Shown: one piece after another, positions 16,331-25,801 of the stretch
How the letters are laid out: every line of letters begins with the position of its first letter
Numbering within the stretch: the stretch's first letter is position 1
Source: Acidobacteriota bacterium
GTDB lineage: Bacteria; Acidobacteriota; UBA6911
Assembly: GCA_012729555.1 (NCBI GenBank)
Contig: JAAYCX010000090.1
Coordinates: 62,001-126,000, forward strand
Direction of reading: 5' to 3'
DNA: 64,000 nucleotides
The notes under the pieces: model-generated
Database searches by the model: none
What the model saw: the letters and a program-made list of their open reading frames with translations, nothing else
Told to the model about the DNA's origin: nothing
Made by a program: the position numbers and the translations under genes

Positions 16331-18307
16331 TTACGAACGCCCGGGGCCGAAGGTTCCGCCCGCGTCCGATTTTCTTCCCGCCCGGCGTCCCTGCCCGACG
16401 AGCAGCTTCTCCGCCTCGTCCAGGGCGCGCTCGAAAACGCTCATGGCGGCCTCGATCGCGTCCGGGCGGGTCAGGTCGACCCCGGCCCTTTTCAGCAGTT
16501 CGAGCGGGGGGGCGGACCCGCCGCCCCGCAGCATCTCCAGGTAGGCCTCGGCCGCCGGCTCGCCCCCGGCGCGGATCCGGTCCGCGATGGCGATGCCGGA
16601 GGAGAGGCCCGTGGCATAGGACCAGACGTAATACTTGTAGTAGAAATGGGGCACGCCCGCCCACTCCATCCCGTCATCCCGGCCCAAGGTGAAACCGGGG
16701 CCGTAATATCTGGCAATCAGCCCGCGGTAGGTCTCGTCGAGCAGCGCCGGGGTGAGGGGAGTGCCCGCCTCCCACATCCGGTGGATGTCGCGCTCGAACT
16801 CCGCAAAAAGGGTCTGCCGGAAGATGGTCGTCCGGATGGTCTCCAGCCGCTCCGCCAGCAGGTACGCCCTCCGGGCGGGGGAATCGGCCCCGGCGAGGAG
16901 GTGATCGGCCAGGAGCGATTCGTTGCAGGTCGAGGCGATCTCCGCGATCATGCTGACGTAGCGGAAGTCGGGGTAGGCTCGGCTCTTCATCGCGAAATGG
17001 CTGTGGAGCGCGTGCCCGTACTCGTGGGCCAGCGTGGACAGGTCGTCGAGCGAGTTCATGTAGTTCATCAGCACGAAGGGGTGCGGGCCGTAGACGCTGA
17101 AGGTGAAGGCGCCGCTCTGCTTCCCCCGGTGGGGATAGAGGTCGAGCCAGCCGCTCGCCGGGTCGAGTCCCTCCGCCAGCACCGCGCCGTACTCCGGTCC
17201 GAGCGGTTTGAGGGCCGCCAGGAGGGTCGATCGAGCCCCGGTGAACGGGACGCTTTCCTCGACCTCCGCCGCCAGCGGCACGTAGAGGTCCGAGACCCGC
17301 ACGTCGGGCAGGCCGAGCACCTTCCGGCGCAGTTCCACGTACCGGTGCAGCAGCCCCAGGTTGCGGTTGACCGTGCCGACGAGGTTGTCGTAGACGGCCA
17401 CCGGCACGTTGTCCCGGTCGAGGTAGGCCTCGAGCGAGGAGTCGTACCCGCGGGCCCGCGCGTAGGCCGCGTCCAGCCTGACCTGGCCTCCGAGGGTGGC
17501 TCCCAGCACGTGCTGGTACCGGCGCAGCATGCCGAAATAGGCTTCGTACGCCTCCCGGCGCACCTCGCGCTCCGGCGCCCGGCGCAGGACCGAGAGCCCG
17601 GCCATCGAAAGGCGCACCTCCCTCCCCCGTTGGTCCCGGACAACGGGCCACGTCATGTCGGCCATGAGCCCGTTGAAAGCGTCCTCGAGCGGGGACGGGA
17701 TCTCGTTGAGGTCGATTTCGGCCCAGAGGTTGTCGCCGAGCAGGGCGAGCGCGCGCTCCGCGTCGGGGGACAGGATGCGGTTCGAACGCCGCCGGAGGTT
17801 GGCGAGATAATTCCGGTATTCCGCCAGGCCCGGCTCCGCCGCGAAGGAGTTCTCGAGCGCGCCGGCCGGCAGCGCCGCCGTCTCGCGCCGGATGAAGGCT
17901 GCGCGCCGCATCAGCTCGTCCATCGCCCCGAGCGCCTGCTGCACCCGGCGCGACGCCGCGTCGTCCGCCCGTGCCACGTTCTGGCGGAGGTTCGCGTACA
18001 TCGCCACGTGGCTCGCCTCGCGGTGCAGCCGGAAGTAGAGGCGCAGGCAGTCGCCGAGCTCGGCCGGGTCGGACAGCTTCCCCTCGAACCGCGCGAGCGA
18101 CGGTGCCTCCCGCAGGATCTCGAGCCGCGCCGCCTCCCACGCCTCCGCGGAAGGATAGAGGGGCGCGAGGTCCCACTTGTACCCGTCCGGCACAGCGGCG
18201 CGCTCCGCGTTGGGGTCGGGCTCGTACTCCCGCAGGTCCCCGGCCCCGGCGACGGCCCAGACGCAAGCCAGGCCGATCAGAATCGACAGCCAGATCCTCC
18301 CGCGCAT
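16331..18307 (-). CDS. pepF: M3-family metallopeptidase, oligoendopeptidase F type
   Basis: 658 residues, the length of oligoendopeptidase F. The zinc motif HEYGHALH (HExxH) is near residue 425, followed by IAEIASTCNE with the third ligand Glu. YKWDLAPLYPS near the N-terminus is typical of PepF. Unlike most PepF enzymes it begins with a hydrophobic segment (MRGRIWLSILIGLACVWAVAGAG), so it is likely exported and would act on peptides in the periplasm. The start at 18307 has GGAGGG 8 nt upstream; the frame is open to 18391. The symbol is by family only. Confidence 0.85.
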   Translation of the reverse strand: MRGRIWLSILIGLACVWAVAGAGDLREYEPDPNAERAAVPDGYKWDLAPLYPSAEAWEAARLEILREAPSLARFEGKLSDPAELGDCLRLYFRLHREASHVAMYANLRQNVARADDAASRRVQQALGAMDELMRRAAFIRRETAALPAGALENSFAAEPGLAEYRNYLANLRRRSNRILSPDAERALALLGDNLWAEIDLNEIPSPLEDAFNGLMADMTWPVVRDQRGREVRLSMAGLSVLRRAPEREVRREAYEAYFGMLRRYQHVLGATLGGQVRLDAAYARARGYDSSLEAYLDRDNVPVAVYDNLVGTVNRNLGLLHRYVELRRKVLGLPDVRVSDLYVPLAAEVEESVPFTGARSTLLAALKPLGPEYGAVLAEGLDPASGWLDLYPHRGKQSGAFTFSVYGPHPFVLMNYMNSLDDLSTLAHEYGHALHSHFAMKSRAYPDFRYVSMIAEIASTCNESLLADHLLAGADSPARRAYLLAERLETIRTTIFRQTLFAEFERDIHRMWEAGTPLTPALLDETYRGLIARYYGPGFTLGRDDGMEWAGVPHFYYKYYVWSYATGLSSGIAIADRIRAGGEPAAEAYLEMLRGGGSAPPLELLKRAGVDLTRPDAIEAAMSVFERALDEAEKLLVGQGRRAGRKSDAGGTFGPGRS

Positions 18308-18394
18308 GATTGAGTCCCTCCTTCTTGCCCGACGCCGGCCGGCTGATGTCTCCGGCAGGGTTTCAGGTCCTTCCGCACCGCTCAGCGCCACGCG

Positions 18395-19225
18395 CTACTT
18401 TGCCGCAACGCCCTCCCACCACCGGCGCAACCACTCGAGCGCGGCGCCGAACTCCGCCTTGTGGAGGACCGTGCGGGCGAAGAAGGCGGCCGCGTCCTCG
18501 ACGGTGGCCTCCATCATCCCTGGGAGCGAGACGAACTCGTGGATCAGGTCCGCGTACAGGCGCAAATCGGCGGTGCGCCCCGCCCGGCGGATGGCCTGGT
18601 AGAGGTCCAGGGAGAGCTCCGGCGGGGTCATGGGGTCGCGGTCGCCGCAGAAGAGAATGACGGGGGGGAGGCGGCCGGCGTGGGTCCGGAGGTCGAGCGC
18701 CGCGGCGGCGCCGGGGCCCGTGATGCCGAGCGCGGCCCCCTGCCGCTCCGGGAGGACGGCGGGGGTGAAAAAGGCGGCGACCCCGGCGACCGTTTCGGGC
18801 TGATCGGCGCATGGCTCGCCCTCCCGGGCCGGGCCCGCGCTCCCGCTCGCGGCCAGGAGCGCCAGGTGCGCCCCCGCCGAATAGCCGGCCAGGAAGATGC
18901 GGTCGGCGGCGATCCCAAGCACGCCTGCTTTTGCCCTCGCGGCTCGGATGGCGGTGCGCGCGTCCTCGAGGGGCGCCGGCCAGGCGGCCTCGCCAAGCAG
19001 CCGGTATTCGGGCGCGATGGCCACCCAGCCCCGGCGGGCGAAGGCCTCGCAGGCGGCGGTCATATTCGCCCGGTCGCCCACCCGCCACCCTCCCCCGTGA
19101 TAGACGAGGACGCCCGGCGCGCCGGCGGCCCCCGCGCCGGGCCGGAAGACGTTCCAGCACAGGGGCCGCCCGGCCTCGGCGTAGACCACGTCCCGCTCGG
19201 CCACGATTTCAGCCGCACCCGTCAT
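18395..19225 (-). CDS. Alpha/beta hydrolase, HSL/carboxylesterase-like
   Basis: 276 residues. The oxyanion motif YHGGGW (residue ~43), nucleophile elbow GYSAGAHLAL with Ser at about residue 116, acidic GDRDPMTPPEL and a C-terminal IHEFV His complete the triad. There is no signal peptide, so it is cytoplasmic. It resembles acylaminoacyl or BD-FAE type esterases. The next gene in the same direction, the M3 peptidase, starts 88 bp further on. Substrate unknown. Confidence 0.8.
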   Translation of the reverse strand: MTGAAEIVAERDVVYAEAGRPLCWNVFRPGAGAAGAPGVLVYHGGGWRVGDRANMTAACEAFARRGWVAIAPEYRLLGEAAWPAPLEDARTAIRAARAKAGVLGIAADRIFLAGYSAGAHLALLAASGSAGPAREGEPCADQPETVAGVAAFFTPAVLPERQGAALGITGPGAAAALDLRTHAGRLPPVILFCGDRDPMTPPELSLDLYQAIRRAGRTADLRLYADLIHEFVSLPGMMEATVEDAAAFFARTVLHKAEFGAALEWLRRWWEGVAAK

Positions 19226-19240
19226 ATCGCTTCTCCCGTC

Positions 19241-19438
19241 TCAGGGCTGGACGATCTCCTTGACCCGTCCGACGACGCCGCCGTCGAGCATCACCTTGAT
19301 CCCGTGGGGGTGGGTGGGCGACCGGGTGAGGATTCTCTGCACGATCCCCTCCGTGAGCTTTCCGCTCCGCTGGTTCTGCTTTTCCACCACCCGCACCGTC
19401 ATTCCAACCTGGACCCGGGCCCGTCGTTCGCCGTTCAT
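19241..19438 (-). CDS. YwbE-family small protein (DUF2196)
   Basis: 65 residues: basic, with VGMTVRVVEKQNQRSGKLTEGIVQ and THPHGIKVML, which define the YwbE family. The fold is a small beta-barrel and the function is unknown. An extended -10 (TGC-CATAAT, minus strand 19450-19445) lies only 6 nt before the ATG, so the transcript may be leaderless. The start is taken at the second ATG of the frame. Confidence 0.8.
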   Translation of the reverse strand: MNGERRARVQVGMTVRVVEKQNQRSGKLTEGIVQRILTRSPTHPHGIKVMLDGGVVGRVKEIVQP

Positions 19439-19502
19439 GCCTGCATTATGGCACAAACCGCCCCCGTTCCTGCAGGGCCGAACGGGCGGCAGACCGCCCC
19501 GT

Positions 19503-21134
19503 CTAGCCCTTCTCCGCGGCGGCCCATTTGCCTGCGAGGTAGCCGTGGGTCCAGGCCATGCTGTGGCTGAGGCCGGGGAGGATGACGGGGTAGTCGTTGG
19601 CGAAGCGGCGGCCCACGGTGTTGCCCGCCAGGTAGAGGCCCGCGATCGGCCTCCCCCGCTCGTCGAGCGGCTGCAGGCGCGGGTTGACGACCAGGCCTCC
19701 CATGACGGCCAGGAAATCGGGGGTGTCGCTCCACCCGGCGAAAAACGGCGGCCGGTCGACGCGCGTCAGCCGGTCGGGGCGCTTGCCGAAATCGAGGTCC
19801 CGCCCCTCGCGCGCGAGGGTGTTGTACCGCTCGATGGTCGCCCGGAAGCGCTCCTGGGGCACCTTCATCTTCGCCGCCAGTTCCCCGATCGACGCCGCCT
19901 GGAGGATCTGGCCCGATTTGAGCTGCGACTGGAACCTCTTCCTGGTCCCCTCGTCGGGTCGCCAGACGCGGCGGAAGCCCAGGCCCATCTTCGGCACGTC
20001 CTCCGGCCAGCCGGCGTCGAACACCACCCAATACCCCCCCTGCTGCAGGCACTGGTTGGCCAGGCTCTGGGTGTCCACGTCCTCGTTCTCGTACCGCTCG
20101 CCGTAGCGGTTGACGCGCAGGAAGGCGTCGGTCCCCATGACGTGGAACATGTGGGCCATCGGGGCGTGGGGCCCCAGTTCCATGACGGCCCCCATCCGCA
20201 TCGCCATGCGGTGCCCGTCCCCCGTGTTGTGCGCCACGCCGAGCACGCGCTTGAGGTTGGCCCGGGAGGCCGCGAGCGCGGCCGCCTGCGGGCAATATCT
20301 CTGCATCATTTCCGGGTTGCTCCCGTAATCGCCGGTGGTGAGCACGACGGCCTTGTGCGCCCGGATCTGGACGTAATCGCCCGCTCCCGTTTCGGCCAGG
20401 ACGCCGGTGACCCGCCCCCCGGCGCCCGCCAGCAGCTCGGCCGCGCGGGTCTCGTAGAAGACGCCGGCGCCGCGGCTCCGGGCGTTCTGCTCCAGCACCT
20501 CGAGCAGCAGCCGCTGGTGGGCCCCCTCGTTCCACCGGTGGGCCGTCGGGTATTCCACCGTCGATTCGGCCCGGTAGTCCCACCCGGCCGGAAACCCGGT
20601 CGGGCGCGGCCAGGCGTCGATGCGGGCGGCGGTCGCGTCCAGCTCGGTGGGGATCCAGAGCCCGGCCCGCAGCCCGGCGGCGTCGGTCATGCCGAGGATC
20701 CAGTCCATGACGCGGCCGCAGTTGAGGGCCCAGAGCCGGATCAGGCGCGCGTCCGGCTTGTTCCCTCCCCAGCGCATCAGGGCTCCGACCACCTCGTCGA
20801 TGTCGATCTCGATACCGAGCTCTTTCTGCAGCCGGCTGCCGATGGCGGTGTTGTCCCCGCCGAGCGCGGTGAAGGTCGCCGCCTTGTCGATGAGGGCCAC
20901 CCGGGCCCCGGCCTCCGCCGCCGAGACTGCGGCGGCCAGTCCCGCCGTCCCCGCCCCGACCACGAGCACGTCGGTCTCGAGCGCCCGCCCGGGGGAGAGG
21001 ACGGCGTCCCCGGGCGCGGCGGCCCGGGCCGGCCGCCCTCGCAGCAGCCCGCCGAAGGCGACCGCGCCCGCGGCGGTGCCGGTAAGAAATTCCCTTCGAC
21101 TCGAGGTTCCGGTGGTGCTCCGTTTCGGTTTCAC
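19503..21134 (-). CDS. Tat-exported FAD-binding dehydrogenase (fumarate reductase flavoprotein-like)
   Basis: 543 residues from a GTG at 21134 with GGGAGG 9 nt upstream. The N-terminus has a twin-arginine signal, SSRREFLTGTAAGAVAFGG, so a folded flavoprotein is exported. The FAD site begins VLVVGAGTAGLAAAVSAAEAGARVALIDK. GDYGSNPEMM, GRPIAGLYLAGNTVG and NDYPVILPGLSHSMAWTHGYLAG match FAD_binding_2 family enzymes such as fumarate reductases and ketosteroid dehydrogenases. No heme-binding CxxCH or FMN domain is fused, so the electron donor must be a separate protein. The frame remains open to 21365 but lacks an upstream start with a ribosome site. Confidence 0.82.
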   Translation of the reverse strand: MKPKRSTTGTSSRREFLTGTAAGAVAFGGLLRGRPARAAAPGDAVLSPGRALETDVLVVGAGTAGLAAAVSAAEAGARVALIDKAATFTALGGDNTAIGSRLQKELGIEIDIDEVVGALMRWGGNKPDARLIRLWALNCGRVMDWILGMTDAAGLRAGLWIPTELDATAARIDAWPRPTGFPAGWDYRAESTVEYPTAHRWNEGAHQRLLLEVLEQNARSRGAGVFYETRAAELLAGAGGRVTGVLAETGAGDYVQIRAHKAVVLTTGDYGSNPEMMQRYCPQAAALAASRANLKRVLGVAHNTGDGHRMAMRMGAVMELGPHAPMAHMFHVMGTDAFLRVNRYGERYENEDVDTQSLANQCLQQGGYWVVFDAGWPEDVPKMGLGFRRVWRPDEGTRKRFQSQLKSGQILQAASIGELAAKMKVPQERFRATIERYNTLAREGRDLDFGKRPDRLTRVDRPPFFAGWSDTPDFLAVMGGLVVNPRLQPLDERGRPIAGLYLAGNTVGRRFANDYPVILPGLSHSMAWTHGYLAGKWAAAEKG

Positions 21135-21352
21135 GATGACGACCCTCCCGTTCAAGGAAAACTTATAGGGCCTAATCCGCCGCGGCACAAGCGGGAAACA
21201 CCGAGGGCATGGAGGAGATTGCTTTTTGCATCCGCTTGGGCAAGAATGCTGCCGTAACCAATACGGGTTGATCGCCGTCGCGCGTTCTCCTGGAGGCGCA
21301 CTCTTGCCTTCAAATGATCTTGATGTTGCGAACTGAATCCAAAGGAGGTTCC

Positions 21353-22201
21353 ATGATCCGTACAATGATCAGTCTGGCGATCCTGCTCGCCGGCTCCGGC
21401 GCGGTTTACGCGCAGGAATGCACCCGGCCGATGCTCCAGGCGGCGGTCGAGAGCTATCTCGCCGCCCAGACCTCGGGCGACATCTCCAGGATGTCGCTGG
21501 ACGCCAAGGCGAAGTTCCAAGAAAACATGATCCCCACCACCAGGGAGAAGGGGCTGTGGAACACCGCGCTGCCGATCGCGCACACCATCAGCATCTACGA
21601 CGTTCCGCGCTGCAAGACCTTCACCGAGGTGATCGTCACCGAAGGGGGTCACCCCTACGTGCTGGGCACCCGCCTAGCGGTCAAAAGCGGCAAGATCACC
21701 GAAATCGACAGCCTCGTCAGCGACCAGGACGACTGGCTCTTCAACGCCGCGGATTACCTGAAGTATTCGAAGGCCGAAGACTGGCCGGTGCTCGAGCCTG
21801 ACGATCGGGTCAGCCGTCAGGAACTGATCGACGCCGGGAACCAGTATTTTGATTTCGTCTTCCTCGACAAGGGGATCCGCCCCCCCTGGGGGACCCCGTG
21901 CGCCCGGCTCGAGGGGGGGGCCTACACCAATCCCAAGAACGAACCGAGGGACACCTGCCAGATCCCGGCGCCGCTCGGGGAGATGTTCGTCGTCAACCGC
22001 ACCTACGTGGTCGATGAGGAGATGGGGACGGTCAACGTTTTCTGCCGTTTCGGCGACAGCAAGGAGGGGATGCCCGATTCCCACCTGTTCCGTCTGGTGA
22101 ACGGGAAATATCGCTGGATCCACACGATCAGCGTCAACCTGACCGGCAAGCCGATCGTGATCGATCCGCCCCCCAACGCGATTCCGGAAACCGCGCGGTA
22201 G
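21353..22201 (+). CDS. Secreted protein with NTF2/SnoaL-like features
   Basis: 282 residues with a signal peptide (MIRTMISLAILLAGSGAVYAQ). The mature part starts CTRPMLQAAVESYLAAQTSGDISRM, given here as the typical helix opening of an NTF2-like fold, and contains repeated segments about small-residue turns (RVSRQELIDAGNQYFDFVF, then VVDEEMGTVNVFCRF). It resembles proteins annotated DUF8021, from memory and weakly. AAAGGAGG lies before the ATG at 21353. The role is unknown. Confidence 0.65.
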   Translation: MIRTMISLAILLAGSGAVYAQECTRPMLQAAVESYLAAQTSGDISRMSLDAKAKFQENMIPTTREKGLWNTALPIAHTISIYDVPRCKTFTEVIVTEGGHPYVLGTRLAVKSGKITEIDSLVSDQDDWLFNAADYLKYSKAEDWPVLEPDDRVSRQELIDAGNQYFDFVFLDKGIRPPWGTPCARLEGGAYTNPKNEPRDTCQIPAPLGEMFVVNRTYVVDEEMGTVNVFCRFGDSKEGMPDSHLFRLVNGKYRWIHTISVNLTGKPIVIDPPPNAIPETAR

Positions 22202-22307
22202 CGGTTGCCTGCGGCTGACCGGAGGCAGCGCGGCAGAACCGCGGAATCACGAACCGACCGGGAGGGGGAAACCGGTTTCCCCCTCCCCTTCCCAGGGAGC
22301 GAGCGCC

Positions 22308-22688
22308 ATGCTGTTGAGCGAATATTTCGAAAAAGCCCAGGGCCGGGGGGTCATGGCCACGGCTGATTCGGCCGGGCGGCCGACCGCGGCCGTCTATGCC
22401 CGTCCCCACTTCTTCGGGGAGGACTCGGTCGCCTTCATCATGGCCGATCGGCTGATGCACTACAACCTGCAGTCCAACCCGCACGCGGTCTATCTCTTCA
22501 TGGAATCGGGCGAGGCCTACGCGGGGCGGCGCCTCTATCTCACCAAGACCCGGGAGGAGGTAAACTCCCCCCTGATCGAAGAGCTCCGGCGCCGCTGCCC
22601 CGCCGAGGGGGGAAAGCCGGAATCGACCCGGTACCTCGTCCATTTCTCGGTCGACCGGGTCCTCCCCCTGGTCGGCGATGGTGAGTAG
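22308..22688 (+). CDS. Pyridoxamine 5'-phosphate oxidase-like FMN-binding protein
   Basis: 126 residues with the PNPOx split-barrel pattern: GVMATADSAGRPTAAVYARPHF, VAFIMADRLMHYNLQSNPHAVYLFM and GRRLYLTKTREE. This family binds FMN, F420 or heme and typically handles small redox substrates. GGGAGCGAGC precedes the ATG. It is 106 bp after the secreted protein gene on the same strand and may share its transcript. Confidence 0.75.
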   Translation: MLLSEYFEKAQGRGVMATADSAGRPTAAVYARPHFFGEDSVAFIMADRLMHYNLQSNPHAVYLFMESGEAYAGRRLYLTKTREEVNSPLIEELRRRCPAEGGKPESTRYLVHFSVDRVLPLVGDGE

Positions 22689-22751
22689 GGGTCTGACCCT
22701 GCTCCCAGGCTTCTTTAGGTCCAAAAAATATCCTCCCCATCCAATTCAATC

Positions 22752-22780
22752 TTGAATGTTTATCACAATAATGATAATAA
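22752..22780 (+). promoter_or_regulatory. Promoter of the following secreted-protein gene
   Basis: TTGAAT at 22752-22757, a 17 bp spacer, and TAATAA at 22775-22780 in an AT-rich island that contrasts with the GC-rich surroundings. The coding start is 34 bp downstream with AAGGAGG between. Confidence 0.45.
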
Positions 22781-22813
22781 AATTCATAATTGATTAAGGG
22801 AAAGGAGGATCGT

Positions 22814-23272
22814 ATGAATGACCTTCACAAACTGGTGATCTCGGTTGCGCTCCTGCTCCTGCTGGGAGCCGCCGCCCCGGCCGCTTTCGCCCAGGGAGCC
22901 GGCGAAGCCAACTGGCCCATGACGGTGACGATGCAGGAGTCGTTCCGCATCGGAGATCTCGTTTTCCCGGCGGGGAGCTATTACATCCGGCTGACCCCGG
23001 GAACTGTTTCCCGTAATGTCGTGATGGTTTACAGCCTGGACCGCGAACGCTGGGAAGGGATGGTCCAGGGAATTTACGCCAGCCGCGAGGATAAGGACGT
23101 TTCCTCGGGCCTGATTTTCTCCAAACGGATGATGGGAGAGCCGCTCGCCCTGGAGACCTGGTTCTATCCCAACTGGAAACGCGGACTCAGCTTTGCCAAC
23201 CACCAGGGGATCTATCTGGCCGGTAACAGATCCGGGGATAGCACCCAGGCCGTGGCCATGGCCGGCAGGTAG
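22814..23272 (+). CDS. Small secreted protein of a type common in Acidobacteria
   Basis: 152 residues. A signal peptide (MNDLHKLVISVALLLLLGAA ... AFAQ) precedes a beta-rich domain with FRIGDLVFPAGSYYIRLTPG and VVMVYSLDRERWEGMVQGI. Small secreted proteins with a PAGxYxF segment are frequent in acidobacterial genomes, from memory, but have no known role. AAGGAGGATC lies before the ATG at 22814, which sets the start over the frame opening at 22790. Confidence 0.7.
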   Translation: MNDLHKLVISVALLLLLGAAAPAAFAQGAGEANWPMTVTMQESFRIGDLVFPAGSYYIRLTPGTVSRNVVMVYSLDRERWEGMVQGIYASREDKDVSSGLIFSKRMMGEPLALETWFYPNWKRGLSFANHQGIYLAGNRSGDSTQAVAMAGR

Positions 23273-23337
23273 GTGTTGACAGTCTCAGGGGCGGGTCCGG
23301 GGCCGGGAGGCCCTGAACCCGCCCCGCGGCCGGCCGG

Positions 23338-24876
23338 TTACTTCGCCTCCCTGAGCCCTGAGAAGTAGGCGTCGAACGCCTTCAGTTTGTCCAGATTCGG
23401 GACCGGGCGGGCGCCGGGCGCCGCGTCGAACACCATCGCCTTCTGGTCCTTTTCCATAAATGCGGGCCAGGCGGGCAGTCCGGGCCCGTTCGGGTCCCCC
23501 TTCCGGGCAAAGTTGACCCAGTAGGAACTCATCAGGTCGGAGAGTTTCAGATCCTCCGGCTTGGGCTCTCCCTGCCGCCCGGGTCCCAGGGTCCTGAAGG
23601 CGTAGGGGAGGTCGCTCCCGTGCCCCGATCCCTCGGCCGTAGGCTCGTGGTAATCGAAATAGTAGGTGTACGCCTTCCCCTTCCCCTTCGCGGACTGGAG
23701 CCGCGCCCAGGTCCAGGTGCTCCAGCCGAATTGGCTGTCGCGCGACACCTCCTTGGTCGAGCGGGCCGCCTCGGCGTCGGTGGCGTGCGGGTAGGCGGCC
23801 AGGATCGTCTCGGCCGCGGCGCCGTACTGCGACCGGATCTGTTTTTCGAACTGCTCGGGGGTGACCGGGCCGCGGGCGCCGAACCCTCCCAGCTCGTCGG
23901 AGGTGATGCCGAGCAAAATCGGGGTGTCGTTGAAGCGGCGCGCCTGGTAGATCGAATAGAGGTCGCTCGGGATGACGTACCCGTCGGCCACCGGCCGGAA
24001 CCTTCCCGCGGCGTTCTTCTGGATCTCCTCGGCGCCGAGCGCGCGCGCCGCCCGGATGTCGGCGACTCGCAGCTTCTCGAGCAGGGCCCTTCCCGACGAT
24101 TCCGCGAGTTCGAGCGCCGGGATGCCCAGTCCCGGCGCCCCCTGCGCCGAGGTCTGGAGCGGGGCGAACGACCCCCCGCTCATGCAGAGGACACGGTGGA
24201 ACAGCCCCTTGGCGACCGGGGAAGCCGCGAGCTGGTTGACCGCCATCCCGCCGGCAGAGTGGCCGAAGAGGGTGACGTTCGAGACATTCCCCCCGAATCG
24301 CGCGATGTTTTCCTTCACCCATCGGAGCCCCGCGATCATGTCCTCGAGGCCGTAGTTGCCCGACCCCCGGCCGCTCTCCCGGCTGAGTTCCGGGTGCGCG
24401 AGGAACCCGAACGGGCCGACGCGGTAGGCGACGCTGACCACAACCACGCCCTTTTTGGCCAGGCCCGCCCCGTCGTACATGGGGATGCTGGTCGAGCCGC
24501 CGCTGAACCCCCCGCCGTGGATCCAGACGATCACCGGGAGCTTATCGCCCGCCTTTTCGGCCGGCGTCCACACGTTCAGGTAGAGACAGTCCTCGCTGAC
24601 CGGGGCGGTGTTCCCCTGCGAGTTGGGGGGTTGCATGCAGGCGTGGGCGAACGCGTCCGCCTTCTTGACGCCGGTCCAGGGCGCCACCGGCGCGGGCGCC
24701 TTCCAGCGCAGCTCCCCCACCGGGGGCGCGGCGAAGGGGATCCCCTTGAAGACCGAAAGGCCGTCGGCGACGATGCCCTCGACCTCCCCGCCCGTTACCT
24801 TGACCGTTTGAATCTGTGAAACCGCCAGCTGCGCCCAGGCGCCGACCAGAAAAAGGGTGATCCATATTTTCTTCAT
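23338..24876 (-). CDS. Secreted type-B carboxylesterase
   Basis: 512 residues with a signal peptide (MKKIWITLFLVGAWAQLAVSQ). The carboxylesterase pattern is complete: FKGIPFAAPPVGELRWKAP, EDCLYLNVWTP, WIHGGGFSGGS as oxyanion hole, and NVTLFGHSAGGMAVN with the nucleophile Ser. GHGSDLPYAF supplies the catalytic His. The acid residue would be in SDELGGFG. It hydrolyses carboxylic esters, likely in the periplasm. The start is set by GGAGGCGGGA before the ATG at 24876. Confidence 0.88.
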   Translation of the reverse strand: MKKIWITLFLVGAWAQLAVSQIQTVKVTGGEVEGIVADGLSVFKGIPFAAPPVGELRWKAPAPVAPWTGVKKADAFAHACMQPPNSQGNTAPVSEDCLYLNVWTPAEKAGDKLPVIVWIHGGGFSGGSTSIPMYDGAGLAKKGVVVVSVAYRVGPFGFLAHPELSRESGRGSGNYGLEDMIAGLRWVKENIARFGGNVSNVTLFGHSAGGMAVNQLAASPVAKGLFHRVLCMSGGSFAPLQTSAQGAPGLGIPALELAESSGRALLEKLRVADIRAARALGAEEIQKNAAGRFRPVADGYVIPSDLYSIYQARRFNDTPILLGITSDELGGFGARGPVTPEQFEKQIRSQYGAAAETILAAYPHATDAEAARSTKEVSRDSQFGWSTWTWARLQSAKGKGKAYTYYFDYHEPTAEGSGHGSDLPYAFRTLGPGRQGEPKPEDLKLSDLMSSYWVNFARKGDPNGPGLPAWPAFMEKDQKAMVFDAAPGARPVPNLDKLKAFDAYFSGLREAK

Positions 24877-24953
24877 TCCCGCCTCCATGTGAACCTCGAA
24901 CGTAACCCTCGCGTCCCCTGAAACCTTCCCGCCGCCCGTACCGTCCCGCCGGG

Positions 24954-25595
24954 TCAGGAAACCAGTCCGGCCCCCAGTTCGAACGCCCGGCGGCAGTCTT
25001 CGGGAAAAACCTCCGCGCGGCGCCGGGCCTTCTTCCCGGGATCGAAACGCGGGGCGTAGACCTTGCCGTAGTCCTCGAACTGGTAGGTGTCGTAGCTCCA
25101 GAGCTCTCGCGCGCCCCCGAACACAAGCTCGAGCAGAAACCGGTGGGCGGGGGAGTTCGCCTCCATGCTCCGCTGCCGGGCCGCTTCCTCGCCGGCACCC
25201 ATGGTGTAGATAAATCCGGTGCGGATCTTTTTGGGAAAGAGCGTCGCCGGGGGATCGGTGTAGGTCAGGTAGGGGAAGATCAGCCGCTCCAGGAAGGACT
25301 GCATCTCCCCCGTGACCGACCCGAGGTAGACGGGCGACCCCAGGAGCAGCGCATCCGCCCGCGGGACCTCCTCGAGCAGCGGCCGGAGCCCGTCTTCGAT
25401 CGGGCAGCGCCCGTAGCTCGCGCCCCCCGGGGTCTTGCACGCAAAGCAGCTCACGCACCCCTTGAAATCGAGATCGTAGAGATGAACCAGTCCGGTTTCC
25501 GCCCCCCGCGCGGCCGCCCCCTCCAGCGCCTTTTCGAGCAGGGTCGCCGTGTTCCACCTCTTTCTCGGACTCCCGTTGACCGCCAGAAGTTTCAT
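24954..25595 (-). CDS. NADPH-dependent FMN reductase / multimeric flavodoxin-like protein
   Basis: 213 residues. LLAVNGSPRKRWNTATLLEKAL is the FMN phosphate-binding loop, DLDFKGCVSCFACK carries a CxxC that occurs in iron-sulfur flavoproteins, and GSPVYLGSVTGEMQSFLERL is the second flavin loop. It probably binds FMN and transfers electrons in the cytoplasm. It lies 77 bp upstream of the carboxylesterase on the same strand. The start is ATG 25595; the frame extends upstream without a better start. Confidence 0.8.
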   Translation of the reverse strand: MKLLAVNGSPRKRWNTATLLEKALEGAAARGAETGLVHLYDLDFKGCVSCFACKTPGGASYGRCPIEDGLRPLLEEVPRADALLLGSPVYLGSVTGEMQSFLERLIFPYLTYTDPPATLFPKKIRTGFIYTMGAGEEAARQRSMEANSPAHRFLLELVFGGARELWSYDTYQFEDYGKVYAPRFDPGKKARRRAEVFPEDCRRAFELGAGLVS

Positions 25596-25801
25596 GTCCG
25601 TCCCCCCCGATGGCCGACAGGATAGCACAGCCCCCCCTCGACACGCCGCCGCAAAAACGGAAAAGGGGGCGACGGCGCACCCGTCTCCCATTTTCCAGGC
25701 GGGCGCAACAGGGTAGGCATCACGGGGCGTTTCTGGAATACTGAGAGGGGTGGGCGGGCCACTGCGAAGATTTCGTCAACTATCGGCATGAGGTATCCAG
25801 A

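Noticed and set aside
15557-18313. A 918-codon plus-strand frame across the membrane protein and the M3 peptidase
   Set aside because: Shadow frame. Both minus-strand genes have recognised domains, and the frame crosses their boundary.
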